From: Apostichopus parvimensis
Lineage: Eukaryota; Echinodermata; Holothuroidea; Aspidochirotida; Stichopodidae
Reading direction: 5' to 3'
NCBI GenBank assembly: GCA_000934455.1
Contig: KN885433.1
Span: forward strand, 6,889-37,049
DNA length: 30,161 bases
In this document: positions 1 through 25,018 of the stretch, piece by piece
Numbering within the stretch: the stretch's first letter is position 1
Layout: every line of letters starts with the position of its first letter
Position numbers and translations under genes: made by a program
Notes under the pieces: generated by a model
The model's database searches: none
Seen by the model: the letters and a program-made list of their open reading frames with translations, nothing else
What the model was told of the DNA's origin: nothing

Positions 1-255
1 CGTCTCGTTTCTTGTGTGGGTGCTGAATCTAGCTGACTTCATATTCTATATTTTTATACTAGGTAGTACTGCCACATTAACTGACAAACCTCAGCTCTTT
101 CATTGACCTTTCTTAAAATGCACCCTTCTTAAAAGTGATACTGCTTTGTAACCTGCACTGATGGTTTTTTGCTTTTAATAAGATAACTAACTCAAGTATT
201 GCCTGAAGTTATGCTTTGATGACTGTGCATTTCATTTCCCCTGTATATATAACAG
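1..255 (+). other. 3' part of a KPTN intron
   Basis: Non-coding, AT-rich, ending in the acceptor at 254-255. No repeat or RNA gene is apparent. Confidence 0.75.
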
Positions 256-427
256 CTGTCGAGAAAGAATGGGAGTTCCAACATGATAGCGCCATCACCT
301 GTGTCCTTCTCTTCACACCCGAAAGCTGTCAAGCACCGGCCGTTTTACGGGATGGCGGATCTGCCTCGGCCGAGTCACAATTCCATCTGGTAGTGACCAG
401 TGCAATGGAAATATCAGTGGTATACAG
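256..427 (+). CDS. KPTN: KPTN coding exon (WEFQHDSA ... VTSAMEISVVYR)
   Basis: The exon is preceded by a tatataacag acceptor and followed by GTAAAG. The first two bases complete a codon split with the previous exon, and the last two (AG) join the G at 1364 to give Arg. It holds an AVLRDGGSASAES insert between two conserved strands that I take to be a surface loop. Confidence 0.9.
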
Positions 428-3400
428 GTAAAGTGAAACTTTCAAAGAAAGAGAGGGTCTCCACTCTCTGCTATCAGATAATCTTGTAAGTTTGTAGGAA
501 CATAGAGTACACAGTGAGAGAATAATAAAGAGTTACAGAGAGCATAAACCAATTTATATTTATCGCTGTTAGAAGGTAGGACCAAGAGCAGCTTAGGGTG
601 ACTTCTGTTTCATAGACCAGATCCAGCATTTGCCATGGATTCACTGGTCTTTCAAAGGCATAGGAGCTCATTTAATTTGAGTTTAGCATTAATTAGATGC
701 ATGCTTACACTGTGAGGATAGTATCAGGTTTTGCATACTTTATTCTTTATTGTCCAACCAAAGCTATCCTTGCACTTGTCAGTCAAATCAAAGTAACAGC
801 ATTTAGTCATATAAACTTTTACTATTGGGTCATTCCATATCAAATCACCAATATTTGGGTTGCAGTTCGACGTACATCTTTTAAAAATTCTCAAATTTAT
901 TGTATGATTGGAACACCATAAAATAATTATATTCCGAAAATTTCAGTTGTATTGCTTCACAATTGGCCTATTTATCACACTTTGAAATTCCGCAATTTGT
1001 CGCCACCGTGGCATTTTGGCATTTTCTTGACTTTTGAGGTCTCATTTCTCAGCAATTAAACATTCAAGCATACAAAAATAAATTTGGGAATTTTTGGAGA
1101 GGGTGCAGCAACAGCCATCCGTGATTTGACACGGAATGACCCTATTAGCCTGTTGGATTTTCTACTGGGTGTGTAATCAGCATACAAACATAAATGCCTA
1201 GGTATAATCTAAGGAGCAACCAGCAGATTTTCTTCCAAGGTCAACCCCGTTCATTATGCTTGTATACTACTTTGTGGTTTGATTGGTCAATTAATGAGGG
1301 TGAATCTGTCTTTCAATCTTGTTTTGTTGTTAGTATAACCCTCATTGTTTTAATTAATAACAGGAATGTATTGGAGAATGGCTTCACAGAACAACTCCTG
1401 CTTGAAGACAGTGATAAGTACGACTGTACGTTATGTGCTTGTGTAGCAGACATAGACTGGGATGGAGAGAATGAAATATTAATAGGAACGTATGGACAGG
1501 TAAGCACTTCATACAATCAAGAATACATGCGTTATATTTATTAATGTGACTAGTTTGTGTATCTGTTTGGCTTTCATGATTCATGTATTTATCAGTGTGA
1601 CTAGAATGTATTTATTAATGTGACTAGTTTTTGTATCTGTTTGGGTTTCATGATTCAAGTAATTATTAATGTGACTAGTTTCTGTATCTGTTTGGATTTC
1701 ATGATTCATGTAATTATTAATGTGACTAGTTTGTGTATCTGTTTGGCTTTGATAATTCATGTGTTTATTAATGTGACTAGAATGTATTTATTAATGTGAC
1801 TAGTTTGTGTATCTGTTTGGTTATTAATGTGACTAGAATGTATTTATTAATGTGACTAGTTTGTGTATCTGTTTGGATTTCATGTATTTATTAATGTGAC
1901 TAGAATGTATTTATTAATGTGACTAGTTTGTGTATCTGTTTGGCTTTCATGATTCATGTATTTATTAATGTGACTAGAATTTATTTATTAATTTGACTAG
2001 TTTTTGTATCTGTTTGGATTTCATGATTCATGTATTTATTAATGTCAATAGTTTGTGTATCTGTTTGGCTTTCATGATTCTGTCTTTATTAATGTGACTA
2101 GTATGAGTTTCTGTTTGGCTTTCATGATTCATGTTTTTATTAATGTGACTAGTTTGTGTATCTGTTTTGGCTTGCATGATTCATGTATTTATTAATGTGA
2201 CTAGTATGTGTTTCTTTTTGGATTTCATGACTCATGCTTTTAATGTGCCAATTAGTCTTGAACATCTACAAATACATATTTAGACCCCAAAACTCACACT
2301 TTGGGAAGTTTCAGGGTCTTGTTAAACCATTATGCCATAATGATTTGCAATTCCAAAAAATCAGTGAGTGTTTTCAGATGACTATATAAATAATTGGATT
2401 GCATTTGTACTGCAGGAGCTGTTAGCCTACAAGTTCAAAGAAACTCCAGAAAACAGTGTTGTTGAACCATCAACACCAGAAAATCCAACCAATCAACAGT
2501 CAGCAGAAGAAAGCACACAAGACAATGAAGCCTTGCATACAAACACCCAAATTAAGTCCTCTTACGAGCTAACATGGAGGAGAAGTTTTGGGCATCCATT
2601 ACTCACCATGCAGTATATGGATGTAACTGGAGATGGATTGTGTGAGCTGGTGGTCGTCTCAACAAAAGGGATTCATATCTTGCAGGTATTACTGGAAATC
2701 ATTCCAATTTTTAGTTTTCTGCATATTTGAAATAAAACCACACCCTGATGTTTGCTCCCCTAACATACTATACCAGCTCCTAGACACATTCTATTCACAA
2801 TATAATATAGTGATTATCATTATGGTTCTACAAATATAGATAGTAAGAATCCATTCATAGCCCATCAGTAACGACAACTCCATATACCAAACAAACAATA
2901 ATTTTAGCGGACTTTTATCTCACTCCATATTTGCAATATGATTGAACATTTTGTATATTTTATATAAAAGCCTACTGCTCTATGGTTCTACTTGTATAGA
3001 AAAGTAAGAGTCAATTCCTAAGCTGTCAGAAACAGTAAAACTTTGTAAATCAAATGCAAGCGGTGATTTAAGTGGACCACTTATTTCAGTATGATCACAT
3101 ATTTTGTGTATTTCATATAAAGGCCTACTGCGCTATAACATTTCTTGTTGAGGAGAATTTAGACGAAATTTAATCCGAAAATTATCAAGTGTTGTAACTG
3201 CAGATACAGTTTCCTGTCTCCTGTAACAGTTGAGGGTTAGTAAAACATTGTGTTATCACATAGACACAGCTCATGCATGCCTTCCTGTTAGCTTAATGCA
3301 GACATTTCTGCTGGGGTAATTATTCATGTTATCCAACAGTTGTTGTAAAACCTGAAGATTTCATCTAGAAAATTTAACCTCATTAGCATGTTTATCCTTG

Positions 3401-3560
3401 GCAGTGTTACAATGGCAGTATTATCTTATTCTTATGTCAAAAGATTTCCTTTGACTTACTCTTTTGGTTATTCATTCCATAGCACAATTTATCTATAGCT
3501 GCAGAAGTTCTCGTAAAGCGCTTGATGGCCAAAGATGAGGAGAGGCAGCCAAAGGGATGA
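256..3560 (+). CDS. KPTN: Kaptin (KICSTOR subunit), C-terminal half, four exons, 5' end outside window
   Basis: Join 256-427, 1364-1499, 2416-2685 and 3483-3560; TGA at 3558-3560. All junctions are AG/GT and the frame holds throughout (split codons at 256 and 427/1364, phase 0 afterwards). About 217 residues are visible, roughly half of a vertebrate kaptin (about 436 aa). Recognisable stretches are WEFQHDSA, VTSAMEISVVYR, DIDWDGENEILIGTYGQ, ELLAYKFK, DVTGDGLCELVVVSTKGIHILQ and a C-terminal helix ending in ERQPKG. The two acidic D-x-D-x-D/G segments followed by a hydrophobic strand resemble FG-GAP-type propeller blades. From family knowledge, kaptin with ITFG2, SZT2 and KICS2 forms KICSTOR, which tethers GATOR1 to lysosomes and restrains mTORC1; it was first described as actin-associated. 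The loop after ELLAYKF is a Ser/Thr/Asn/Glu/Gln-rich insert of about 40 residues that looks disordered. The first exons, start codon and promoter lie upstream of the window. Confidence 0.92.
428..1363 (+). other. KPTN intron
   Basis: A 936-bp intron, GT to AG. It holds the inverted-repeat element at 827-1142. The remainder shows no gene; the short open frames on either strand do not continue across plausible splice sites. Confidence 0.85.
827..1142. mobile_element. MITE-like element, GGGTCATTCC terminal inverted repeats, TATT target-site duplication
   Basis: The left end GGGTCATTCC at 827-836 and the right end GGAATGACCC at 1133-1142 are inverted. Pairing continues about 22 bp with two mismatches (TCAAATCAC shared inward of the decamer). 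The 4-bp direct repeat TATT flanks it at 823-826 and 1143-1146. At 316 bp with no reading frame it is non-autonomous. The superfamily is not assigned; a 4-bp duplication is compatible with more than one cut-and-paste superfamily. Confidence 0.8.
1364..1499 (+). CDS. KPTN: KPTN coding exon (NVLENGF ... LIGTYGQ)
   Basis: The exon has an aataacag acceptor and a GTAAGC donor. One split base plus 45 codons encode the segment containing EQLLLEDSDKYD and DIDWDGENEILIGTYGQ, the most kaptin-diagnostic part. The open frame extends upstream of the exon by chance. Only the part after the acceptor fits the family. Confidence 0.92.
1500..2415 (+). other. KPTN intron dominated by a minisatellite
   Basis: A 916-bp intron, GTAAGC to TGCAG. 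About three quarters of it is the tandem repeat at about 1537-2240; the last 170 bp are unique AT-rich sequence. Confidence 0.88.
1537..2240. repeat. Minisatellite with long (~51 bp) and short (~23 bp) units
   Basis: I count about 17 copies of the core ATTAATGTGACTAG (some degenerate). Where the core is followed by TTTGTGTATCTGTTTGG plus CTTTCATGATTCATG, the unit is about 51 bp. Where it is followed by AATGTATTT, the next core starts after about 23 bp. Long and short units are interleaved, giving a two-length array inside a KPTN intron. It is non-coding: stops are frequent in all frames. Confidence 0.93.
2416..2685 (+). CDS. KPTN: KPTN coding exon (ELLAYKF ... KGIHILQ)
   Basis: Ninety codons in phase 0 lie between a tactgcag acceptor and a GTATTA donor. 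The exon encodes a short conserved start (ELLAYKFK), a polar low-complexity stretch (about residues 10-48 of the exon), then ELTWRRSFGHPLLTMQYMD and an FG-GAP-like DVTGDGLCELVVVS blade. The donor GTATTA is weaker than the others in the gene. Confidence 0.91.
2686..3482 (+). other. KPTN last intron
   Basis: A 797-bp intron, GTATTA to CATAG, containing the diverged duplication at 2821-3133. Nothing else is recognisable. Confidence 0.82.
2821..3133. repeat. Diverged tandem duplication, period about 160 bp
   Basis: Copy 1 starts at 2821 and copy 2 at 2981, both with TATGGTTCTAC. Both end with a block containing TTTTGTRTATTT, CATATAAAGGCC or TATATAAAAGCC, and TACTGCKC. The ends are well conserved and the middles much less so, which indicates an old duplication with indels. 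Confidence 0.75.
3483..3560 (+). CDS. KPTN: KPTN terminal coding exon
   Basis: The exon follows a ttccatag acceptor. It encodes HNLSIAAEVLVKRLMAKDEE, then RQPKG and TGA. The amphipathic helix with basic and acidic ends matches the position and character of the kaptin C-terminus. The exon is too short to appear as an open frame above 60 aa and was found by following the frame from 2685. Confidence 0.85.
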   Translation, partial: HNLSIAAEVLVKRLMAKDEERQPKG

Positions 3561-5443
3561 AGGAAGGATTTAATGAGCAACAGGAATGGTCTTCTTCTTC
3601 ATCATCTTCTGGAGACAATGCCTAGACAGCTTCATACCAACAGTGAGGCAAATGGAAATAATGCTGAAATATGACGAAAATATCAGTAACGAATCCAGCA
3701 CCAACATCACTTGAGAAAGTGTCATTTGAAGTGAGCTTCACATGGATTTATCCACTGTGAGATACACACTTGTGTACTAGTCACACTTTAAACATATAAC
3801 AAAACAGATTGGTTACACAAGGAACAGCTCTAGTTTATAAGAAATGTTTCAGAGGCAGAGTTATTTTTTGATCATGAAGAAAATGTTAATCTTAGTAAAC
3901 TGGTCGATTGTCCATTCTATTCTTATGTGTAGCTTTGTTTTCTTTTAAAAGAAGAACTGATTTATTTTTGAGGAACTGATATGGTCTTTGTATAGTTGGC
4001 AGTTGGGACAATATGCAATTGAAGAAGAAGAAACTTTAAAGGATAGTGTGAGAATAAGCCCAAGTACTAAAGTGACTTGCTTTTGTGAAGAAATCAAGGA
4101 CATATCATATAAGTGTGATGTAATAACCTATAATGGAAACAGAACAGACAAAATTGTCACTTGTTTGATATCCTGATCAGTCAGGAAGCCATATTTCACT
4201 GTTCCACGTGTTATAATAATAATGAATTTCACATCCATTGTTAAGCATTCACCATTGAATTGTTGTTATTTATATTTGATTTTTTCCTGGTGATCCAGTG
4301 GATAGATTGAATTTTTTTTTTTAAACAAATCAAACTTGAACACTCAAAATCTTTAAAGATATCACAAACAACATATTTATGTCTCATAGTTGGTGGGGAT
4401 CATGAAGATTTTTCTGCGTCCCTCTTTTATAAATTAGGACTTCTAATGTACCAGTCGTCATCATCATTATTTTTAGCTTCTCATCTTTTTCAGGCAGTGT
4501 CTTCTCTGTGGCTTTTCTGTACAGGTTAATCAGTAACAGTTTATTGCAATGTTATACTACCATACAATATTTCCAATAGTAAAGTCAGTTCGTTAGAAAA
4601 ATTCTAGATTTCAAAATACCAGTGTTCACTATCATGATTTTTACCTTATTAATCAGTAAAACATGGTTAAGGTTCAATTCCCAGTAAGTATTTCAGGCTT
4701 TTATTCTTGTAGAATTTCCATTCCTTGGCTTTCACATCATTTTGTTAAGAGAAAGTTCACAATTAGTTTTCAGGTGTGTATGTGTCATTTCCACCAAATG
4801 TCAGTGTCATGACATGAGTCACAAGATTTACACAGTGACTCAAACAATTTCCTCAAGTTTTTCCCAAAAGAGATAGTGTGACTGGAGTCGATAAATTTGC
4901 TGGTAATGTCAAATGTTGTAGAAGGATTTAAGTGGTCATATATGATCGAGATTTTTCAACCAGTTTACTGAAAACCCAAGAACATTCATTCTTGAGTGAA
5001 ACATGTATTGACCGATCTATAATTTGACAATCATCACTGTATATGGACGATCTTGATGAAAATAAGATTCCAAAAGAAGGTACTTTGGGCATATCCAGCT
5101 ATTCTAGCATAGCTGAAATCTGAGGGACAATAGTGGCAACCTTTTAATTCAACTCTAATGTTCAATATCGGAAAGACAAAACAAAAATGATGTGTGGTGT
5201 TATAAGTTGATGATGAAGTTTGTTGTTTATGATCCTGACAACATTCTTAAAAGAGGCAAAGTACCCACCTGGAGTGGTTTCTGGTTTTGATCTGGTTCTG
5301 GTTTTTGCATTTCACTTTTTTCAGGATGCAGAATCTCATTAAGAGTTACCAACACAGTTTATTATCTTGTCAAGTTTCATTTTTCAAATAATGATGAACA
5401 GTGGAACATTTTGTGCTTGTTCTTTGCAGGTGATTAATTTAAT

Positions 5444-5449
5444 ATTAAA
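5444..5449 (+). terminator. Candidate variant poly(A) signal ATTAAA for KPTN
   Basis: ATTAAA about 1.9 kb after the KPTN stop, in an AT-rich context. It is listed because no canonical signal occurs nearer. The assignment is weak. Confidence 0.2.
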
Positions 5450-6178
5450 CAATGGAATCATAATTATGTGTCAAGTGTACAACCATGATATTTGTTATGG
5501 GGAAGGGGGTTGTTAAGATGTTATGTCCTCCTGGGGGAAGGAATTTGAGAAATGTTGGTATTATGGAGGTTGCTTAAGAGCAAAATTATGCTCTACTTTA
5601 GAACTTTTAGAACAAATGTAGGGGTATTTCCAACTGGTTAGGTTGGATCATACATATATACAGTAGGTGGGAAGCTATCAAAAAGTAAAGACACATATAA
5701 TCAGTGGGTCTGGTGTGTTCACCAGTAAAATTCAGTCTTGTAGGAGCTACCATAGTTCAGATGGGACATTGATTAATTTTGTTGCCAAATTAATACTTTT
5801 ACTAACCTATCAGTGTTTCATCAAAGTTTGGAGTTTTCACATCTAACATTTCCGGGGAAAAAAAAACAATTTAAACTTTATAGCAGTTTGCCATTTTTTT
5901 GAGGTATATGAAATTGATAAAAAAATATCAGTTGATTGCCTACCAAGTCTTGAGCTAATAGAAAGGATCTAACTAATTGATTTAGCAATGCTGTTAGATG
6001 CATTGCTAGTTGATGCCAAAGAGAGCGTGTCTTGTCTTCATAAAGTACAATCTCCTGTTGACTGTATGTGGCTAGTCTTAGATTATCGAACTAAAACTAT
6101 TGTCAGTGAAGTGGATCGAGTTTGCTTCAGCTCATCTTTCGTCAGTTTATTGATAAATGTCAATATATTTACATGATA

Positions 6179-6184
6179 AATAAA
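6179..6184 (+). terminator. Candidate canonical poly(A) signal AATAAA for KPTN
   Basis: The first + strand AATAAA downstream of the KPTN stop, 2.6 kb away. It could end a long 3'UTR or be chance in AT-rich DNA. Confidence 0.2.
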
Positions 6185-6320
6185 TACCAGAAATTAGTGT
6201 TTCTTCTCTATCCACCTCTTTCATTCTCTTTGTTTTACGAAGTACAACATTTTTTTTACCCAATTCATAACGGTAAAATGAAGGAGATTCGTCATCGTGG
6301 TGGACAAATAGTCTAGCTTA

Positions 6321-6455
6321 TAGTACGGTGGCTTGAATAGGGACACAGGAAAGAAAAAATTGAGATAAACAGCCAAATTTTGACAAAAGTCTAAATTTTG
6401 AGATTTGGGGACTCTTTTTTTTTCTTTCCTATGTCCTTATTAAGCCACCGTACTA
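6321..6455. mobile_element. Hairpin MITE, 135 bp, TA target-site duplication (Tc1/mariner-like)
   Basis: The left arm starts TAGTACGGTGGCTT and the right arm ends AAGCCACCGTACTA. The arms pair for about 40 bp with a few mismatches and a one-base gap (through GGACAYAGGAAAGAAAAA). TA dinucleotides flank at 6319-6320 and 6456-6457, as expected for the IS630-Tc1-mariner group. The arms take up more than half of the element, so the copy should fold into a hairpin. It has no coding capacity. Confidence 0.85.
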
Positions 6456-6457
6456 TA

Positions 6458-7033
6458 GGCCTATCAGCAACGAATATGTTATTTTATCTAGCTATATTGA
6501 GAGAATTAACTTTCCGGGTTGGGGGTCGTGGAAAGCGCTCTCACTCGAGAGATGGCTTTGGTAAATATGATGATAGTTATTAGTGTGCATTTCACGTTCT
6601 AAGAAAAACTCGCCAAAATGGAAGTGAAACTTGTCTGAACCTGAACGGCTCAGATTCGAATGTCTTGACTCTAGTTACGTTACCTGATTTTACATTCCTA
6701 GACATTGGTGTAAACTAAGGTGGTGGTGGTGGTAGGGTCAATTACCTGAGCAGCCTACCAACAGTTTATAGAGTATACGTTACTACGTTACTAAGTTTGC
6801 AATTCGCCTGACCCACCTATACATCATCTACCAGTTCAAATTTGTCGAACAATTCTGTATCGGGTGAACTTCGGATTATCAGTCAGAAAGCGATCAATAA
6901 TACGGCTGGCCTGTAAGTGGCCATGGGATAGGTTTGAAGGGATTATTTATATTCCAGTATTGGGTTTATATATAATACGGGGCCTGCAATTCAACCACCT
7001 ACTTCATACCTTTGAGTGTTCCATTGTTAAGAA
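6458..7033. other. Intergenic, nothing recognised
   Basis: Between the two transposon remnants there is only unique sequence plus a short GGTGGTGGTGGTGG tract near 6720. No gene was seen. Confidence 0.6.
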
Positions 7034-7387
7034 CAAGGGCGTAGGAACCGGGGTCTGGGGGCGCCAGCCCCCCAGTGAAAAATATGGGGGCGGAAGTATC
7101 ATTCCGCCCCCCCCCCCCGCTTCGCAAGTCAATAAATGATAACAACATTCGTCATTTTAGCAGAAAACATTTTGGCAGAAAAAAATCTCATTTGGAGCAC
7201 CAAATTGCATCTAAGGCCAGGTGAAAATGCAAAATTATTTACAAAATGGAGTGGGTGTTGAAGTTTGCTATATTGCACCAAATTGCATCTGATGCCACCT
7301 GGAAATGCAAACAATTTCCAAAGGCTTAGACCCCGCCATCAGTCTTCCACCCCCCCCCCCACTCAAAAGTACCTTCCTACGCCGCTG
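7034..7387. mobile_element. hAT-like non-autonomous element, 354 bp, 8-bp TSD GTTAAGAA
   Basis: The left end CAAGGGCGTAGGAA and the right end, read on the other strand, CAGCGGCGTAGGAA form an imperfect TIR of about 14 bp of the CAG-x-GGCG type seen in hAT elements. A perfect 8-bp direct repeat GTTAAGAA flanks it at 7026-7033 and 7388-7395, the duplication length typical of hAT. Inside are G- and C-homopolymer runs and a two-copy internal tandem repeat (each copy starting CACCAAATTGCATCT, at 7198 and 7275). There is no transposase frame. Confidence 0.87.
7198..7325. repeat. Two-copy internal repeat of the hAT-like element, period 77 bp
   Basis: CACCAAATTGCATCT begins both copies (7198 and 7275), followed by similar GCCA-CTGGAAATGCAAA-type sequence. 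The copies share order but differ by substitutions and small indels. Confidence 0.7.
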
Positions 7388-7395
7388 GTTAAGAA

Positions 7396-9270
7396 ATAAA
7401 AACACTGACATTTTACTTAATAAGTTCTTTGTATGTGGTATCGTGCAATAATTATAATCTGTGATGTCATACTGATCGCTGAGACGGTACAAGAAACTTC
7501 TGGATATATATTATTGATATGATGATGCAACCTTCGAAACAATGCATTTGTTGTGACGGGGTGCTATTTATGTCAGTTAGGTATATGATGCAGTCACTTC
7601 GCAAAGTTTAAACAATGACTTCACCTGAGGAGGGTTATGATATTGCATCACTTGAACAACAAAGACAATTTGACGTGTTGTCCATGCATGCATGTATGAC
7701 GTCGCAATATATTTCACAATTTTCTTAACCAAATAGAATTAACAATGAAGTGAAATAAATAAATAAACAATGACAAAAAATGGTAGAAAAACCAATCGTT
7801 TTTACTTGACTTGTTCCGTCTTGTATATTTTAAATGTTTGACACAAAAGTGTTATCTATCATTGTTGAGGAGAGGATAGTCGACTAAGATTGTGTTACGT
7901 TCGGGGAGTATATTGCCGGGTCTACTAAATTAAGGCCTTCTCTTTGAGAAGTTTCGGGGAAATGTGTTTAGATATTGGTGCTATATCTGGCGACTTTTGA
8001 AACAATGTTGAAGGTTTTTAAATTGTTTAGGTTGCAGACCGTTATATATACATTTTATGTATTAATGTACCGTAGACACTAGTAGTTTTTGTACTGTTGT
8101 CTGTCAGTGGGGGTGAGGGGGGGCTTGATTTTATTTCGAGAACTTAATTAAGCCCTAAATTAAGTTACCGCCCAAGAAGTTCACGTGTTTGCGCCCTTTT
8201 ACCGAAGCACTATATGTGTTTATCAGACCTACGTAAGTTCCTCAAGGCTGACAAATATTTTACGGAACAGGGAGTTCCGAATAGCAACTTCCTGAGTGCC
8301 TCTATGCAGTGTCGTAGGGAGGTATCGAAGAGTGCATGGGGTAGAACGAAAAATTTTGACCTTGCCTATATCTCGTTTGAAGTTTTTTATTCTGGAAGCA
8401 GTGTTGACCAATAATCTAGAAAAATATGACCTTTGAATTATTGAATTCAGTTCCATTTTTCATATCAAGCTGTAGCCTATGCTATTACCCCATTTATTCA
8501 TACGATGGGATGGGATCCCGTGAGCAGGGACAGATTTGGAGAACGAACAGCGACCGTTTTATGAAACGCTTCCCTTATCTTGCAAGGCCATCAGCATTTC
8601 AAGGAGCACCCCGTGGGTAGTCACTATAGTGAGACATGACTCTAAGGGTGAAAAAGTCTGACTGGACCTGAAAATCGAGGATCTCAAGCTCAAGCTCACG
8701 ATATTGATTTTGTTTTTCGAGTGTTGGTCTTGTTTTGCTATTTACCCTTCCTTAGTCATTAGTCTTTCTTACTATGAAAAGAACCCGGCCTACGTATACG
8801 ATGGTATTTGCCTGCAAGTTCTTATCGGCAGACGTTACTCAGAGTGCAAAATTCGACCAGCGAGAGCACCTTACTTCACAATTCCCTTTCCCGTGTCAGT
8901 TTGTGATTGCGAGCTGTTGTATTTCATCCGATGTTCAATCGAATATGAAAAGTCGAGTCCCGGAGTGAATGTCCTGACATGTACATACGTTACATGCATA
9001 TCTTACTCTTGAAAAAGTTAGTAGAAATTGTTTCTTCAACTTGCTTACAGTACTTTTTTAAATTGCAAAATATTAATATTTGCTGCCCTCTATAACCGAA
9101 ATTTGTGAGTCGTGTTTATCAGGAACAATAAAAAAGGTTTTTCTTCAATGAAAACTAGTTCTCAAAGAAACAAACATAGTTTTGAAGATATTTGTAACAG
9201 TTGAGAAAAACGAATTTGGGGATGTGATTCACTGATGATTGAGAAACTTGATGAAGCCGTCATTCTTTTA
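7396..9270. other. Intergenic DNA upstream of RAB1A
   Basis: No supported gene on either strand. There is a purine-rich GGGGGTGAGGGGGGG tract near 8110. A possible degraded hAT end (CAGTGTCGTAGGGAGG at 8307) has no partner end. The open frames at 8214-9012 do not resemble known proteins and lack splice partners. Confidence 0.6.
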
Positions 9271-9481
9271 GTCAGCTGATTGCCACGTAGAATTCATTAC
9301 GTCAGCTCCGGCCAATGGCAACACCCCCTCCAAGTTGTTCACCTTTGTATGTAACCACCATATTGAAACTTCCTCGTCACAATAAGTAGTACGAACTCCA
9401 TCTAGATTTGAACTATTTGACGATTACTGAAGAAGAAGAAAGCACATTTTACTAGCTTGGATAATCCTGCACATATCAATA
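9271..9481 (+). promoter_or_regulatory. Probable RAB1A promoter and 5'UTR
   Basis: Directly upstream of the Rab1 start are a CAGCTG E-box (about 9273), a CRE-like TTACGTCA (9297-9304), a CCAAT box inside GGCCAATGGC (9312-9316) and a YY1-like ACCACCATATTG (about 9355-9366), all in one 100-bp block. No TATA box stands out, which fits a housekeeping gene. The transcription start is inferred to lie near 9370-9420. An in-frame TGA at 9428-9430 with no ATG between it and 9482 fixes the start codon. Confidence 0.5.
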
Positions 9482-24506
<15,025 letters not shown>

Positions 24507-25012
24507 TATATCAGAGTTAAAACAGAGAAAAAAAGAAAAGATAGATTTTCCAAATCTGGAACAAACACTAACTTTCCTGAGGGTTATCTCTAACAGAAAA
24601 CAAAACAAAAAAAAGGTAAAAAAAGTTAATCAGAAAGAATTTTGTGATCAGTCCAAAATTTCTCATCATCGTTTACTACTCATGGAATTGCAGCTTTGAT
24701 CATCACGGGAGGATCAAGTGATCCTCAACTTGATCCTCAACTGCCGATGAACTGCTCTCCATCTCTGTCTCTCTCTCTCTCACTCTCTTGATCTTTGCCT
24801 AGTCATGGTTTTTGGTTTCACTGAAGATGAATTGTTTGGCATTTCCTGTATTCTTGCCTAAGCAAATTTTAAGCAACTGATTGTTACAAAAAGCAAAAAC
24901 GGAAAGAGAATTTCTTTTGGGCAGTCATTGAGGGATTGAGCTGAGCGTGAGTCCTTGGATTTGTTTCATTCGGAGCTCTGGAAATTTAAAACCGTGGATT
25001 TCATTCGTATCA

Positions 25013-25018
25013 AATAAA
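25013..25018 (+). terminator. Candidate RAB1A poly(A) signal AATAAA
   Basis: Canonical AATAAA about 510 bp after the stop, in CAAATAAAAATGTGT. The following GTTGTAG and GTTGTTG stretches could serve as a GU-rich downstream element. Confidence 0.45.

Larger units (their letters stand above)
3561..6318 (+). other. KPTN 3'UTR and intergenic DNA, no gene seen
   Basis: AT-rich with no supported coding exon on either strand. The 3'UTR end is undetermined: the first + strand AATAAA after the stop that I can find is at 6179-6184, and a variant ATTAAA is at 5444-5449. A 62-codon frame starting at 5988 has protein-like composition but no donor, acceptor pairing or recognisable family. Confidence 0.6.

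Noticed and set aside
4655..4700. GGTTCAATTCC resembling a tRNA T-loop
   Set aside because: The flanks do not pair into a T-stem or acceptor stem, and no anticodon arm fits upstream.
5988..6176. 62-codon + frame with fairly protein-like composition (starts MLLDALLVDAKES)
   Set aside because: No recognised family, no convincing donor after it and no exon partner. KPTN already ends at 3560. It could be a decayed fragment, but nothing supports a gene.
8307..8322. CAGTGTCGTAGGGAGG, which looks like a hAT left terminus
   Set aside because: No inverted partner and no second copy of the preceding 8 bp (CCTCTATG) nearby. A single short match is not enough to call an element.
8214..9012. Overlapping open frames on both strands upstream of RAB1A
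   Set aside because: Short, in conflicting frames, unlike known proteins, and close to a promoter region. Best explained by a locally lower stop density.
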